From assembly GCF_030582395.1 (NCBI RefSeq), contig NZ_CP104381.1, forward strand, positions 1,612,001 through 1,676,000: 64,000 nucleotides of DNA. Direction: 5' to 3'. This DNA comes from Ralstonia pickettii (GTDB lineage: Bacteria; Pseudomonadota; Gammaproteobacteria; Burkholderiales; Burkholderiaceae). Made by a program: the position numbers and the translations under genes. Positions 8,017 to 16,976 of this stretch are shown here, one piece after another; position 1 is the first letter of the stretch; each line of letters begins with the position of its first letter. The notes under the pieces were generated by a model. That model was not told the origin of the DNA. It did no database searches and saw only the letters and a list, made by a program, of their open reading frames with translations.

Positions 8017-9540
8017 ATGCATACACCCATCACCCCCACCAGGCTCGAAGCCCAATCCGAACTGCGCCGAGGCCTACGCTCGCGCCACCTGATGATGATC
8101 GCCCTGGGCGGCGCCATCGGCACGGGGCTGTTCGTCGCGTCCGGCGCGTCCATTGCCCAGGCGGGCCCCGGCGGCGCACTGCTGACCTACACGCTGATCG
8201 GCGTGATGGTCTATTGCCTGATGACGAGTCTTGGCGAGCTGGCGGTACATCTGCCGGTCTCGGGCTCGTTCGTGACTTACAGCCGCCTGTATGTCGAAGA
8301 AGGCTTCGGCTTTGCGCTCGGATGGAATTACTGGTTTGCGCTGGCCGTGTCCGTGGCCGTGGAACTGGCCGCCGCGCAACTCGTGATGAAGTACTGGTTC
8401 CCGGGTGTCTCGGGCATGGTCTGGAGCGCCGCATTCCTGCTGCTGATGTTTGGCCTCAATGCTTTCTCCGTGCGTGGCTTTGGCGAGGCGGAATACTGGT
8501 TCTCGATGATCAAGGTAGTGACGATCGTCGTGTTCCTGCTGATCGGCCTCGCGATGATCTTCGGCATCATGCACGGCGGCCCACAGTCGGGTTGGCAGAA
8601 CTTCGCCGTGGGTGATGCGCCGTTCGTGGGCGGGGTGCCTGCCATGGTGGGTGTGGCGATGATTGCCGGGTTTTCGTTCCAGGGTGTCGAAACCATCGGC
8701 GTGGCCGCCGGCGAGGCGGAGAACCCTTCGCGCACGATTCCCCGCGCCATCCGCCAGACGTTCTGGCGCATTTTGCTGTTTTATGTGCTGGCGATCCTGA
8801 TCATCGGCGTGCTGCTGCCATACACCGACCCGAACCTGCTGCGCAATGAAGCGACGGACGTCGGCGTCAGCCCGTTTGCGCTGGTGTTCCAGCACGCGGG
8901 CCTCGCGTTTGCGGCCGGGATGATGAATGCGGTGGTGCTGACCGCGCTGCTGTCGTCCGGCACGTCGAGCCTCTATGTGTCGACGCGGATTCTGTACGAT
9001 TTGGCGCTCGAAGGCCAAGCGCCGCGCTGGTTTGCCAAGGTGTCTGCCAATGGCGTGCCGCATCGCGCGCTGCTCGCCACGTCCGCAGTTGGCGCGTTGT
9101 GCTTCTTCAGCTCTTTGTTTGGCGATCAGGTGGTCTACCTGTGGCTGCTGAATACGTCTGCGGTAACGTGCTTCATCGCCTGGTTCGGCATTGCGCTGGC
9201 GCACTACCGATTCCGCAAGGGATTCACAAGCCAGGGCCACTCCGTGGAGCAACTGGCGTATCGGTCGCCGTTCTTCCCATTCGGGCCGATCATGGTGGCG
9301 ATCCTATGCGCGGTGATCATCCTTGGGCAGAACACCAAGGCACTGTTTGCACCGGTGGACAACTTCGGCGCCTTCATCGCAACGTATTGCGGCGTGATCC
9401 TGTTCGTGGCGATCTGGCTGGCTTACCGCTGGAAATTCAAGACGCGATTCGTGAAGTACACCGAGATGCAGTTCAGCCCGGCGCATCTTCAACAACCCGA
9501 ACCTTCCAACGTCACTGCGACGGGCGTGGTTGCCAACTAG
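8017..9540 (+). CDS. Second LysP-like amino acid permease (tandem paralogue)
   Basis: 507 residues, same APC/AAT architecture as the gene just upstream and by eye about three-quarters identical to it through the core (GEAEYWF, GDAPFVGG, AGFSFQG and RILLFYVLAI are shared). It differs at sites likely to matter: LNTSAVTCFIAWFGIALAHY instead of the SGMTGF version, and VETIGVAAGEAENP instead of TELIGVAAGESADP. Start ATG 8017 gives an N-terminus that aligns with the first copy. Ends before a bidirectional hairpin at 9555. It is probably a duplicated permease with altered specificity. Confidence 0.85.
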   Translation: MHTPITPTRLEAQSELRRGLRSRHLMMIALGGAIGTGLFVASGASIAQAGPGGALLTYTLIGVMVYCLMTSLGELAVHLPVSGSFVTYSRLYVEEGFGFALGWNYWFALAVSVAVELAAAQLVMKYWFPGVSGMVWSAAFLLLMFGLNAFSVRGFGEAEYWFSMIKVVTIVVFLLIGLAMIFGIMHGGPQSGWQNFAVGDAPFVGGVPAMVGVAMIAGFSFQGVETIGVAAGEAENPSRTIPRAIRQTFWRILLFYVLAILIIGVLLPYTDPNLLRNEATDVGVSPFALVFQHAGLAFAAGMMNAVVLTALLSSGTSSLYVSTRILYDLALEGQAPRWFAKVSANGVPHRALLATSAVGALCFFSSLFGDQVVYLWLLNTSAVTCFIAWFGIALAHYRFRKGFTSQGHSVEQLAYRSPFFPFGPIMVAILCAVIILGQNTKALFAPVDNFGAFIATYCGVILFVAIWLAYRWKFKTRFVKYTEMQFSPAHLQQPEPSNVTATGVVAN

Positions 9541-9554
9541 GCAAAACAAAAAAA

Positions 9555-9580
9555 GGCCCGCACTGTTATCCGTGCGGGCC
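9555..9580. terminator. Bidirectional Rho-independent terminator
   Basis: GGCCCGCAC (9555-9563) pairs with GTGCGGGCC (9572-9580). It has an A-run before and TCTTTT after, so it can serve both the permease on the plus strand and livF on the minus strand, which converge here. Confidence 0.85.
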
Positions 9581-9610
9581 ATCTTTTCAGTGTGGTTGAA
9601 CGTCCGGCCT

Positions 9611-10330
9611 TTACACCTCCAGCCACTCCTGCCGGACTTTGGCATCGGCCTTCAACTGCTGGGGCGTTCCCTCAAACACAATCTGCCCGTGCCCCATCAC
9701 ATACACGCGTTGTGAAATATCCAGGGCAATGGCCAGCTTCTGTTCCACCAGCAGCACGGAGATGCCCCGCTCCTTGAGCGTCTTAAGGTATTCGCCCACG
9801 AGCGTCACGACCAGCGGCGCAAGGCCCTCGGTCGGCTCATCGATGATGATGAAGTCGGGATCACCCATCAGCGTGCGGCACAGCGTCAGCATCTGCTGCT
9901 CGCCGCCTGACAGCACACCTGCCGCGGTGTTCTCGCGCTCCTTCAAGCGCGGGAACATCTGGTACATGTCTTCCACCTGCCAGCGCGGTTTGGGTTGACC
10001 GGGGTTGCGTTTCTCGCCAAGCAGCAGGTTCTGCCGCACGGTCAGCGTAGGAAAAATGTCTCGGTTCTCGGGCACATAGCCGATGCCCTTGTGCGCCACT
10101 TCAAAGGTTCGCAGGCCGCTGACGTTCTTACCGCGCAGCAGGATTTCTCCTTCGTGCCGGACCATGCCCATGATCGACTTGGCCAAGGTGGAACGCCCCA
10201 CCCCATTGCGCCCGAGCAGCGCAACGATCTCGCCCTCGCCTACGTGCATGTCGACGCCGTGCAGGATGTGGCTCTTGCCGTAGTACGCGTGCAGGTCGCG
10301 CACCTCCAACATCGGAGTATTTGTTGCCAT
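9611..10330 (-). CDS. livF: Branched-chain-type ABC transporter ATP-binding protein LivF
   Basis: One of two ATPase subunits of a Liv-type importer; 239 residues. The signature is LSGGEQQ and Walker B is IIIDEPTEGLAP. Walker A reads GRNGVGRST: the lysine that normally contacts ATP phosphates is arginine (R46), confirmed on the nucleotides (GGG CGT TCC). Start ATG 10330 shares one base with the livG stop; a TTG one codon earlier is possible. Last gene of the operon livK-H-M-G-F and convergent with the permeases, with a shared terminator at 9555-9580. Confidence 0.93.
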   Translation of the reverse strand: MATNTPMLEVRDLHAYYGKSHILHGVDMHVGEGEIVALLGRNGVGRSTLAKSIMGMVRHEGEILLRGKNVSGLRTFEVAHKGIGYVPENRDIFPTLTVRQNLLLGEKRNPGQPKPRWQVEDMYQMFPRLKERENTAAGVLSGGEQQMLTLCRTLMGDPDFIIIDEPTEGLAPLVVTLVGEYLKTLKERGISVLLVEQKLAIALDISQRVYVMGHGQIVFEGTPQQLKADAKVRQEWLEV

Positions 10331-11118
10331 CAATGCGCTCCTGCAGGTTCGTCCAGCGTGGTGCCCAGGTAGGCTTCCTTCACGCGCCGGTTGTTGCGAA
10401 TGGCTTCGGGTGTGTCGGTGGCGATCACTTCGCCGTAGACGAGCACCGAGATGCGGTCGGCGAGGCCAAACACCACGCTCATGTCGTGCTCGACCATCAC
10501 CAGCGTCTTGCCCACCGTGACCTTGCGGATAAGCTCGACCGCATGGTCGGATTCGGAGCGGCTCATGCCGGCCGTAGGTTCATCCAGCAGGATCACGTCG
10601 GCACCGCCCGCGATGGTGATGCCGATTTCCAGCGCCCGTTGCTCGGCGTAGGTCAGCAGGCCTGCAGCGGCCTCACGCCGATGCGTCATGCCGATCTGCT
10701 CGAGTACTTCCTCAGCGCGCTCGCGTGCGTCGCGCAGCTCTGCCAGCTTGTGCCAGAACGAATACTTGTAGCCAAGCGACCAGAGCACCGCGCAGCGCAG
10801 GTTCTCGAACACCGACAGGCGATGGAAGATGTTCGTGATCTGGAAGCTGCGCGACAAGCCCTTGCGGTTGATCTCGAACGGCGCCAGCCCGCTGATCTCT
10901 TCCCCATTCAGGCGCACGCTTCCCGAGGTGGCCGGAAAACGGCCCGAGATCAGGTTGAACGTGGTCGACTTGCCGGCGCCGTTCGGTCCGATGAGCGCAT
11001 GGCGCTCGCCCTTGCCGATGGTGAGGTTGACCCCCCGAATGATTTCAGTGGCGCCAAAGCGCTTGCGAACATCGCGCAACTCGAGCGCTGCGGTCGGCCC
11101 AGATGTCGGTTGGCTCAT
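10330..11118 (-). CDS. livG: Branched-chain-type ABC transporter ATP-binding protein LivG
   Basis: 262 residues. Walker A is GPNGAGKST near residue 46, followed by the LivG-type FETHLIE-like region (SRSFQITNIFHRLSVFENL) and Walker B VILLDEPTAGM. The LSGGQ-type signature is degenerate here (LLTYAEQRALEI), which is normal for LivG proteins. Start ATG 11118 overlaps the livM stop in an ATGA arrangement, so translation is coupled. The open frame continues far upstream through livM and livH in another frame; that extension is not coding. Confidence 0.93.
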   Translation of the reverse strand: MSQPTSGPTAALELRDVRKRFGATEIIRGVNLTIGKGERHALIGPNGAGKSTTFNLISGRFPATSGSVRLNGEEISGLAPFEINRKGLSRSFQITNIFHRLSVFENLRCAVLWSLGYKYSFWHKLAELRDARERAEEVLEQIGMTHRREAAAGLLTYAEQRALEIGITIAGGADVILLDEPTAGMSRSESDHAVELIRKVTVGKTLVMVEHDMSVVFGLADRISVLVYGEVIATDTPEAIRNNRRVKEAYLGTTLDEPAGAH

Positions 11119-12449
11119 GGTTGCGGCTCCTGCAATGCGTTGTCCCAAGCGGTGCGCAGCTTGCCCGCTGCGGCACGCAGGCCGAAGGCGCCCACCAGCC
11201 ACAGCACGGCGGCGGCAATCCACGGCTTCAAGGTAGTCGGTTCGACGGTCAGGCCGAACAGCTTCGCGACACCACCGGAGGCATCGTCCTGCACGGCGTA
11301 GATCATTTCCACGGTGGAAATCAATGCAACCAGCAGGATGACCGCCGGCACGACCGCCACGCCATAGGCCGGCAGCAGCGTCTTGAGCTTGCCGCGCCGC
11401 AGGATTGGCAGATGCATGACCAGAAGACTGGCGATTCCGCCCGGCGCGTACATGACCATCAACACAAAGAACAGCCCGAGGTACAGCAGCCACGCCTTGG
11501 TGATACCCGAGAGCGCAACGGTGAAGAACACCGTGAGCACCGCGCCGATGATCGGCCCGAAGAAGCTGCCCATGCCGCCAATGAACGCCGCCAGCAGCAC
11601 CGAGCCTGAGCGCACCGCCGACACGTTCTCGGCCGTCACGATCTCGAAATTGATGCACGACAGCGCACCCGCGATGCCCGCGAAAAACGCTGACAGAATC
11701 ACCACCAGGAAGCGCACGCGCTGCGTGTTGTAGCCGATGAACTCCACGCGCTCGGGATTGTCGCGCACCGCATTGGCGATGCGGCCCAGCGGCGTCTGCG
11801 TCCATGCGTACATCAGCGCCATCGAAATCAGGCACCACGCGGCGATCAGGTAATACACCTGCCGCGCCGGCCCGAACGTTACGCCCAGCAGCGCGTCGCC
11901 GATGCTGCGGTTGGTCGACACACCGCCCTCGCCGCCAAAGAAGTCCGGGAACATCAGCGCGCTGGCGAACACCATCTCGCCGATACCCAGCGTGATCATG
12001 GCGAACGTCGTGCCGGATTTTTTTGTGGTGACGTAGCCGAAAATTACGCCGAACAGCGCGCCGCCCAGGCCACCCGCAATGGGCAAGAGTGCGACGGCGA
12101 GCGGCCCGCCCATGCCCAGTGCCTGCATGGCGCCGATCTTGTTGAGCAGATGCACGGCCATGAAAGCGCCAAGACCGGAGTACACGGCGTGTCCAAACGA
12201 CAGCATGCCGGACTGGCCCAGCAGCATGTTGTACGACAGGGCGAAGATGATCATGATGCCCATCTGCGAGAGCAGCGTGATGGCAAAACCCTGCGGCCAG
12301 ATGAGCGGCAGCACGATCATCACGAGTGCAGTCGAGCCCCAGAGCAGCCAGCGGGCAAGATTGACCGGCTTGAACTTCATCGTCCGCGCACGATCGTTGG
12401 CCGGCAGCGCGGCTTGTTGTTGCGCTTGTTGGTGCATGGTGCGTTCCAT
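11115..12449 (-). CDS. livM: Branched-chain-type ABC transporter permease LivM
   Basis: Inner-membrane permease, 444 residues, longer than the usual 320-420 because of a hydrophilic N-terminus (about 25 residues) and extra hydrophobic C-terminal segments after residue 340. The core shows the family blocks LSYNMLLGQSGMLSFGHAVYSG and ATTKKSGTTFAMITLGIGE-like sequence. Start at 12449 immediately follows the livH stop; ATG at 12437 is an alternative. The extra C-terminal region (VAVVPAVILLVALISTVEM and an AAVLWLVGAFGL segment) predicts two more membrane helices. Confidence 0.9.
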   Translation of the reverse strand: MERTMHQQAQQQAALPANDRARTMKFKPVNLARWLLWGSTALVMIVLPLIWPQGFAITLLSQMGIMIIFALSYNMLLGQSGMLSFGHAVYSGLGAFMAVHLLNKIGAMQALGMGGPLAVALLPIAGGLGGALFGVIFGYVTTKKSGTTFAMITLGIGEMVFASALMFPDFFGGEGGVSTNRSIGDALLGVTFGPARQVYYLIAAWCLISMALMYAWTQTPLGRIANAVRDNPERVEFIGYNTQRVRFLVVILSAFFAGIAGALSCINFEIVTAENVSAVRSGSVLLAAFIGGMGSFFGPIIGAVLTVFFTVALSGITKAWLLYLGLFFVLMVMYAPGGIASLLVMHLPILRRGKLKTLLPAYGVAVVPAVILLVALISTVEMIYAVQDDASGGVAKLFGLTVEPTTLKPWIAAAVLWLVGAFGLRAAAGKLRTAWDNALQEPQP

Positions 12450-13397
12450 TTAGCTCTCCCGCGTACCCATCAGCCCACGCGGGCGGAAGATCAGCATCAG
12501 CACCAGCAGCAGATACGGCAGCACCGGTGCGACTTGCGCAATCGTCAGGTTCCAGACCGAGATGAGCGGCACGTCGGGGTTGAGCGTGACGCCAATTTTC
12601 CCCAGCACGCTGGACACGGAAATATCGAGTGTCACGGCAAAGGTCTGAATGCAGCCGATGAGCAGCGACGCAATGAATGCGCCCACCAGAGAGCCCATGC
12701 CGCCCACCACCGCCACCACGAACACGATGGAGCCGACCGCGGCCGCCATCGATGGCTCGGTAACAAAGGCATTGCCGCCGATCACACCCGCCAATCCGGC
12801 CAGCGCACAGCCGCCGCCGAACACCAGCATGAACACGCGCGGAACGTTGTGACCCAGCGCTTCCACCATATCCGGATGCGTGAGCGCCGCTTGAATGACG
12901 AGCCCGATGCGCGTGCGCGTCAGCAGCAGGAAAATCCCGACCAGCATCAGCAATGACACCAGCATCATGAAGGCGCGGTACTTGGGAAACGACGAGGTGA
13001 ACAGCGTGAACAACGGGCCATCCAGCGCGTCCGGCACGCGGTACGGCACGGCGGGCAGGCCCCACACGAGCTTCACGCCCTCTTCAATCAGATAAGCCAG
13101 CCCGAAGGTGAACAGCAGTTCGGCGACGTGGCCATAGCGGTGCACCGTGCGCAGGCCAAAACGTTCCACCACCGCGCCCAGCGCCCCAACCAGGAGCGGC
13201 GCCACGATCAGCGCGGCCCAGAAGCCCAGATAGCCGCTGACGACATAGGCGAAATACGCGCCCAGCATGTAGAAGCTGGCATGCGCAAAATTGAGGACGC
13301 CCATCATGCTGAAGATCAGCGTCAGGCCCGAAGACAACATGAACAGCAACAGCCCGTAGCTGATGCCGTTCAGGAGATTGATGACTAGAAATTCCAC
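12450..13397 (-). CDS. livH: Branched-chain-type ABC transporter permease LivH
   Basis: Inner-membrane permease, 315 residues with eight or so hydrophobic segments. NLLNGISYGLLLFMLSSGLTLIFSMMGVLNFAHASFYMLG is summarised by the family block GLTLIFSMMGVLNFAH. I chose the GTG at 13397 (VEFLVINL) because GGAAGGG lies upstream at good spacing and the protein then begins right at the first helix. An ATG 33 bases earlier and a longer ATG form exist but add sequence atypical of the family. Followed directly by livM. Confidence 0.9.
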   Translation of the reverse strand: MEFLVINLLNGISYGLLLFMLSSGLTLIFSMMGVLNFAHASFYMLGAYFAYVVSGYLGFWAALIVAPLLVGALGAVVERFGLRTVHRYGHVAELLFTFGLAYLIEEGVKLVWGLPAVPYRVPDALDGPLFTLFTSSFPKYRAFMMLVSLLMLVGIFLLLTRTRIGLVIQAALTHPDMVEALGHNVPRVFMLVFGGGCALAGLAGVIGGNAFVTEPSMAAAVGSIVFVVAVVGGMGSLVGAFIASLLIGCIQTFAVTLDISVSSVLGKIGVTLNPDVPLISVWNLTIAQVAPVLPYLLLVLMLIFRPRGLMGTRES

Positions 13398-13524
13398 GCT
13401 GCAGCCCTTCCAGCAGATTCGGCGGAGCATGGGCCGCACGCAATAAAGCGCTGGCCCATGGACCCCGTTTAAAACATCGCCGCACGATAGCATCGGGCGG
13501 CCCTTCGGCACACCACCCGCGGCC

Positions 13525-14781
13525 TTACTGAGGACGCTTCATCTGGCAGGAGGTCGGCTGGGACGCGACGTACTGGTCGAGCACTGCGTCGGTCTTCCAC
13601 CCGTAGCCGGTGTTTTCCTGGTCGAACTTGACGCTCTTGCCGTTCGTCTTTTCCCAGGTGGCGATGTAGAGCGGCTGCTGGCCCTGGTGGTCGGACGCGC
13701 GCATCTCGAAGGTGCCGTTCAGGCTGTCGACCTTCATGCCTTCGAAGGCCTTGGCAACCTTGGCAGGCTCGGCGGACTTGGTCTGCTTGATGGCCTTCGC
13801 CAGCATGGCAATGCCTGTGTATGACGCCATGAGGTAGTAATCGTCGTTGTACTTCTTCTTGTAACCCTCGACGATATCCGCGCCCTTATAGCCGTCGTTG
13901 TTGACGTTCCAGTAGCCCACGTATTTCACGTGGTCCGCGCCTGCGGAGCCCATCGCTGTCGGCACACCGGTGGTCGAGGCGTAGTACGTATAGAAGTTCG
14001 CATTCAGGCCTGCATCCTTGCCGGCCTTGATCAGCAGTGCCAGGTCGCTGCCCCAGTTGCCGGTGATAACGGTGTCGGCACCCGACGACTTGATCTTCGA
14101 TACGTACGGTGAGAAGTCCTTCACCTGCGCCAGCGGGTGCAGGTCTTCACCCACGATCTCGATGTCCGGACGCTTGCGCTTCAGATATTCCTTGGCGGCG
14201 CGCGCGACCTGATGCCCGAACGAATAGTTCTGGTTGATCAGGTAGACCTTCTTGACCTTCGGATCCTTCGCCAGGAAGCTGGTCAGCGCTTCCATCTTCA
14301 TGTCGGAGTTGGCGTCCAGACGGAAGTGCCAGTAGTTGCACTTGCTGTTCGTCATGTCCGGGTCCACCGCGGCATAGTTCAGGTAGACGATCTCCTTACC
14401 CGGATTTCGCTCGTTGTACTTGGCCACGGCGTCTTCCAGCGCCATGCCGACACTCGAGCCATTGCCCTGCACGATGTAATGGATACCCTGGTCGGCCACC
14501 TGCTTGAGCGCGGTCAGGCTTTCCTGCGGCGAGAGCTTGTTGTCAAAGCCCACCACCTCGAACTTCGTGCCGTCGCCGGCCCAGTTCTTTTGTGTGGCGA
14601 GATCGGCGATGTACTGCCAGCTGCGCAACTGGTTCTGCCCCAGCGCGCCCATCAGGCCGGACAACGGATCAATCCAGGCGATCTTCACGGTTTCGGCGGC
14701 GGACGCTGCGGTGGGCAGGACTGCCCCACCGATTGCCGCAACACATGCAACAGCCACAACCAACGGACGGAACTTCGTCAT
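13525..14781 (-). CDS. Liv-type periplasmic substrate-binding protein
   Basis: Periplasmic binding protein of the leucine/isoleucine/valine-binding superfamily (type I fold), 418 residues. The start MTKFRPLVV at 14781 is preceded by AAGGAG at seven bases. A signal peptide runs to about residue 26 (GAVLPTAASAA-ETVKIAW). The mature protein opens with KIAWIDPLSGLMGALG, the normal first strand and loop. It heads livH-M-G-F. The ligand is not evident; the upstream acyl-CoA ligase suggests a carboxylic acid rather than an amino acid. Confidence 0.9.
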   Translation of the reverse strand: MTKFRPLVVAVACVAAIGGAVLPTAASAAETVKIAWIDPLSGLMGALGQNQLRSWQYIADLATQKNWAGDGTKFEVVGFDNKLSPQESLTALKQVADQGIHYIVQGNGSSVGMALEDAVAKYNERNPGKEIVYLNYAAVDPDMTNSKCNYWHFRLDANSDMKMEALTSFLAKDPKVKKVYLINQNYSFGHQVARAAKEYLKRKRPDIEIVGEDLHPLAQVKDFSPYVSKIKSSGADTVITGNWGSDLALLIKAGKDAGLNANFYTYYASTTGVPTAMGSAGADHVKYVGYWNVNNDGYKGADIVEGYKKKYNDDYYLMASYTGIAMLAKAIKQTKSAEPAKVAKAFEGMKVDSLNGTFEMRASDHQGQQPLYIATWEKTNGKSVKFDQENTGYGWKTDAVLDQYVASQPTSCQMKRPQ

Positions 14782-15004
14782 GCGTGTCTCCTTCATGTGG
14801 TGGAGCCGCCGGCGAGTCACTCTCCGCGTGCCTCTGAAGGGCCTGCGGCTGCTTGCGTCTCCAGGTTGCAACGCGCCCGGGCTTCATTCCGCGGCATCGA
14901 ATCATCGATGCGCAGCGGCCGGCCCTGATCCGGTTGTCTTACGTCCGCCGTCCTCGTGCCGGGATGCCCCGTGTACGGGCGGCGGTTTCTGTTTCTATGT
15001 ATCG

Positions 15005-16633
15005 CTAAGCCTGTACAGCTGGGAACTGATAGTCCTTGAACTGCTCGCGCAGTTTCAGCTTCTGCATCTTGCCGGTGGCCGTGAGCGGAATTTCGGTGAC
15101 GAACACCACGTCGTCCGGAATCCACCACTTGGCAACCTTGCCCTCGAAGAACTTGAGCATCTCTTCGCGCGTGAGTTCGACACCCGGCTTTTTCATCACG
15201 ACCAGCAGCGGACGCTCATCCCACTTCGGGTGATGGCATGCGATGCACGCGGCCATATGCACGCCGGGGTGCGCCGCCGCCACGTTTTCCACATCGATGG
15301 ACGATATCCACTCACCGCCAGACTTGATCACGTCCTTGCTGCGATCGGTGATCTGCATGTAGCCATCGGCATCGATGTTGGCGACGTCGCCCGTCGGGAA
15401 CCAGCCATCGACCAGCGGCGATACCTCGTTGCGGTAATAGCTCTGGATGGTCCAGGGCCCGCGCACGTAGAGGTCGCCGAAAGCCTTGCCGTCCCATGGC
15501 AATTCGTGGCCTTCGGCATCGACGATCTTCATCTCGACACCGTAGATGGCGCGGCCTTGGCGCTCCAGCACGTGCTGCTTGGCCTCGTCCGGCAGGTCGG
15601 CATGCTTGCCCATCAGCTTGCACGTGGTGCCGAGCGGGGACATTTCCGTCATGCCCCACGCGTGGATGACTTCCACGTCCAGCTCGTTGAGCGTGCGGAT
15701 CATGGCCGGGGGCGCTGCAGAACCACCGATGACCGTGCGGCGGAACGTCGAGAACTTCAGCTTGTTGGCCTGCACGTGTTGCAGCAGGCCGAGCCATACC
15801 GTCGGCACGCCGGCCGAGAATGTCACCTTTTCCTGCTCGAACAATTCGAACAGCGAAGCACCGTCCAGTTTCGGCCCGGGGAAGACGAGCTTGGCGCCCA
15901 CCAGCGGCACCGAATACGGCAGCCCCCACGCGTTGACGTGGAACATCGGCACCACCGGCAGGATCACGTCCTGCGCCGAGCACCCGAGCGCGTCCGGCAT
16001 GGCCGACGCATACGAGTGCAGCACCGTGGAGCGATGCGAATACAGCGCGCCCTTGGGGTTGCCCGTGGTGCCGGACGTGTAGCACAGGCTGGAAGCGGTG
16101 TTCTCGTCGAATTGCGGCCAGGTGTAATCGGCGGTCTGCGCGTCCAGCAGCTCCTCATAACAGAGCATCGGCACGCTGGAGGTCGGCATGTGCGCGCGAT
16201 CGGTCATCGCAACCCAGCCCTTCACGTTCGGGCAATGCGGTGCGATGCCCTCAATGAGTGGCACAAACGTCAGGTCGAAAAAGACGTACGGATCGTCAGC
16301 GTGATTGACGATGTAGGCGATCTGGTCCGGAAACAGGCGCGGGTTGATGGTGTGGCACACCGAGCCCGAGCCGGACACGCCGTAATAGATTTCAAGGTGG
16401 CGATAGCCGTTCCAGGCCAGCGTGCCCACACGCTCGCCGGGCTGCACACCGAGTGCGGCCAGCGCATTTGCCAGTTGCTTGGAACGGTCTCGCACTTGCC
16501 GGTACGTGGTGCGATGGATATCGCCCTCGACACGGCGCGACACGACTTCAGTCGAACCGGAATTGCGCGCTGCATGTTCGATGATGGTCGAGATGAGCAA
16601 CGGAGCGCTCATCATTTGTCCCATCAGGGCCAT
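15005..16633 (-). CDS. Acyl-CoA ligase (AMP-forming, fatty-acid type)
   Basis: Activates a carboxylic acid with ATP and CoA through an acyl-adenylate. 542 residues. The P-loop-like A3 motif is [12 protein letters not shown]. Further motifs are [13 protein letters not shown] ([16 protein letters not shown]), [16 protein letters not shown] and [15 protein letters not shown], with the C-terminal lysine in [10 protein letters not shown]. Start ATG 16633 has AGGAGA five bases upstream. The type matches medium/long-chain fatty-acid ligases in Burkholderiales. It precedes the Liv-type importer on the same strand (223-base gap) and carries a promoter and palindrome shared with the fadB operon. Confidence 0.9.
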   Translation of the reverse strand: MALMGQMMSAPLLISTIIEHAARNSGSTEVVSRRVEGDIHRTTYRQVRDRSKQLANALAALGVQPGERVGTLAWNGYRHLEIYYGVSGSGSVCHTINPRLFPDQIAYIVNHADDPYVFFDLTFVPLIEGIAPHCPNVKGWVAMTDRAHMPTSSVPMLCYEELLDAQTADYTWPQFDENTASSLCYTSGTTGNPKGALYSHRSTVLHSYASAMPDALGCSAQDVILPVVPMFHVNAWGLPYSVPLVGAKLVFPGPKLDGASLFELFEQEKVTFSAGVPTVWLGLLQHVQANKLKFSTFRRTVIGGSAAPPAMIRTLNELDVEVIHAWGMTEMSPLGTTCKLMGKHADLPDEAKQHVLERQGRAIYGVEMKIVDAEGHELPWDGKAFGDLYVRGPWTIQSYYRNEVSPLVDGWFPTGDVANIDADGYMQITDRSKDVIKSGGEWISSIDVENVAAAHPGVHMAACIACHHPKWDERPLLVVMKKPGVELTREEMLKFFEGKVAKWWIPDDVVFVTEIPLTATGKMQKLKLREQFKDYQFPAVQA

Positions 16634-16652
16634 GGTGTCTCCTAAAAAAACT

Positions 16653-16670
16653 GAACAACCGTTCTATTTT
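16653..16670 (+). promoter_or_regulatory. Candidate TetR-type operator of the acyl-CoA ligase
   Basis: GAACAACCGTTCTATTTT, matching 16 of 18 bases of the minus-strand motif at 6165-6182. The core GAAC-AACC-GTTC is an inverted repeat. It sits between the proposed -10 element and the ribosome site, where a bound repressor would block transcription. Confidence 0.5.
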
Positions 16671-16677
16671 TTGGCCG

Positions 16678-16706
16678 ATTGTTCCCGTGATCGCCAAGCA
16701 CGTCAA
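16678..16706 (-). promoter_or_regulatory. Putative promoter of the acyl-CoA ligase
   Basis: Minus strand: -35 TTGACG (16701-16706), 17 bp spacer, -10 AACAAT (16678-16683). It is 45 bases before the ligase start, with the palindrome just downstream of the expected start point. Confidence 0.45.
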
Positions 16707-16976
16707 CGGGATATTGTTGTGCGCTGCCACATCGGCCCCCATGTTTACCCGGCCATCTGAAAAACCGTGCGAATCGTTGTGGTGCAAGGGTTCGCAGGCT
16801 GCAGCTTTCTTTACTCGCAAGTACAATACGCGATAGCGTTGCTGCGTCTCAACATGGCGTTTTCCCCTACGCAGAACACATTTTGCTGCGCTGCAGAGCG
16901 CACACCATTTCAGGGTTCGGCACTGTTTTTGCGCCGGTTCCTGTGCTATCGGCTGCCTGCCCTGCCGCCCCATCCT

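Noticed and set aside
10330..13065. 911-codon frame that includes livG and continues upstream
   Set aside because: Only the last 262 codons have LivG motifs. The upstream part overlaps livM and livH in another frame and has no matching domain.
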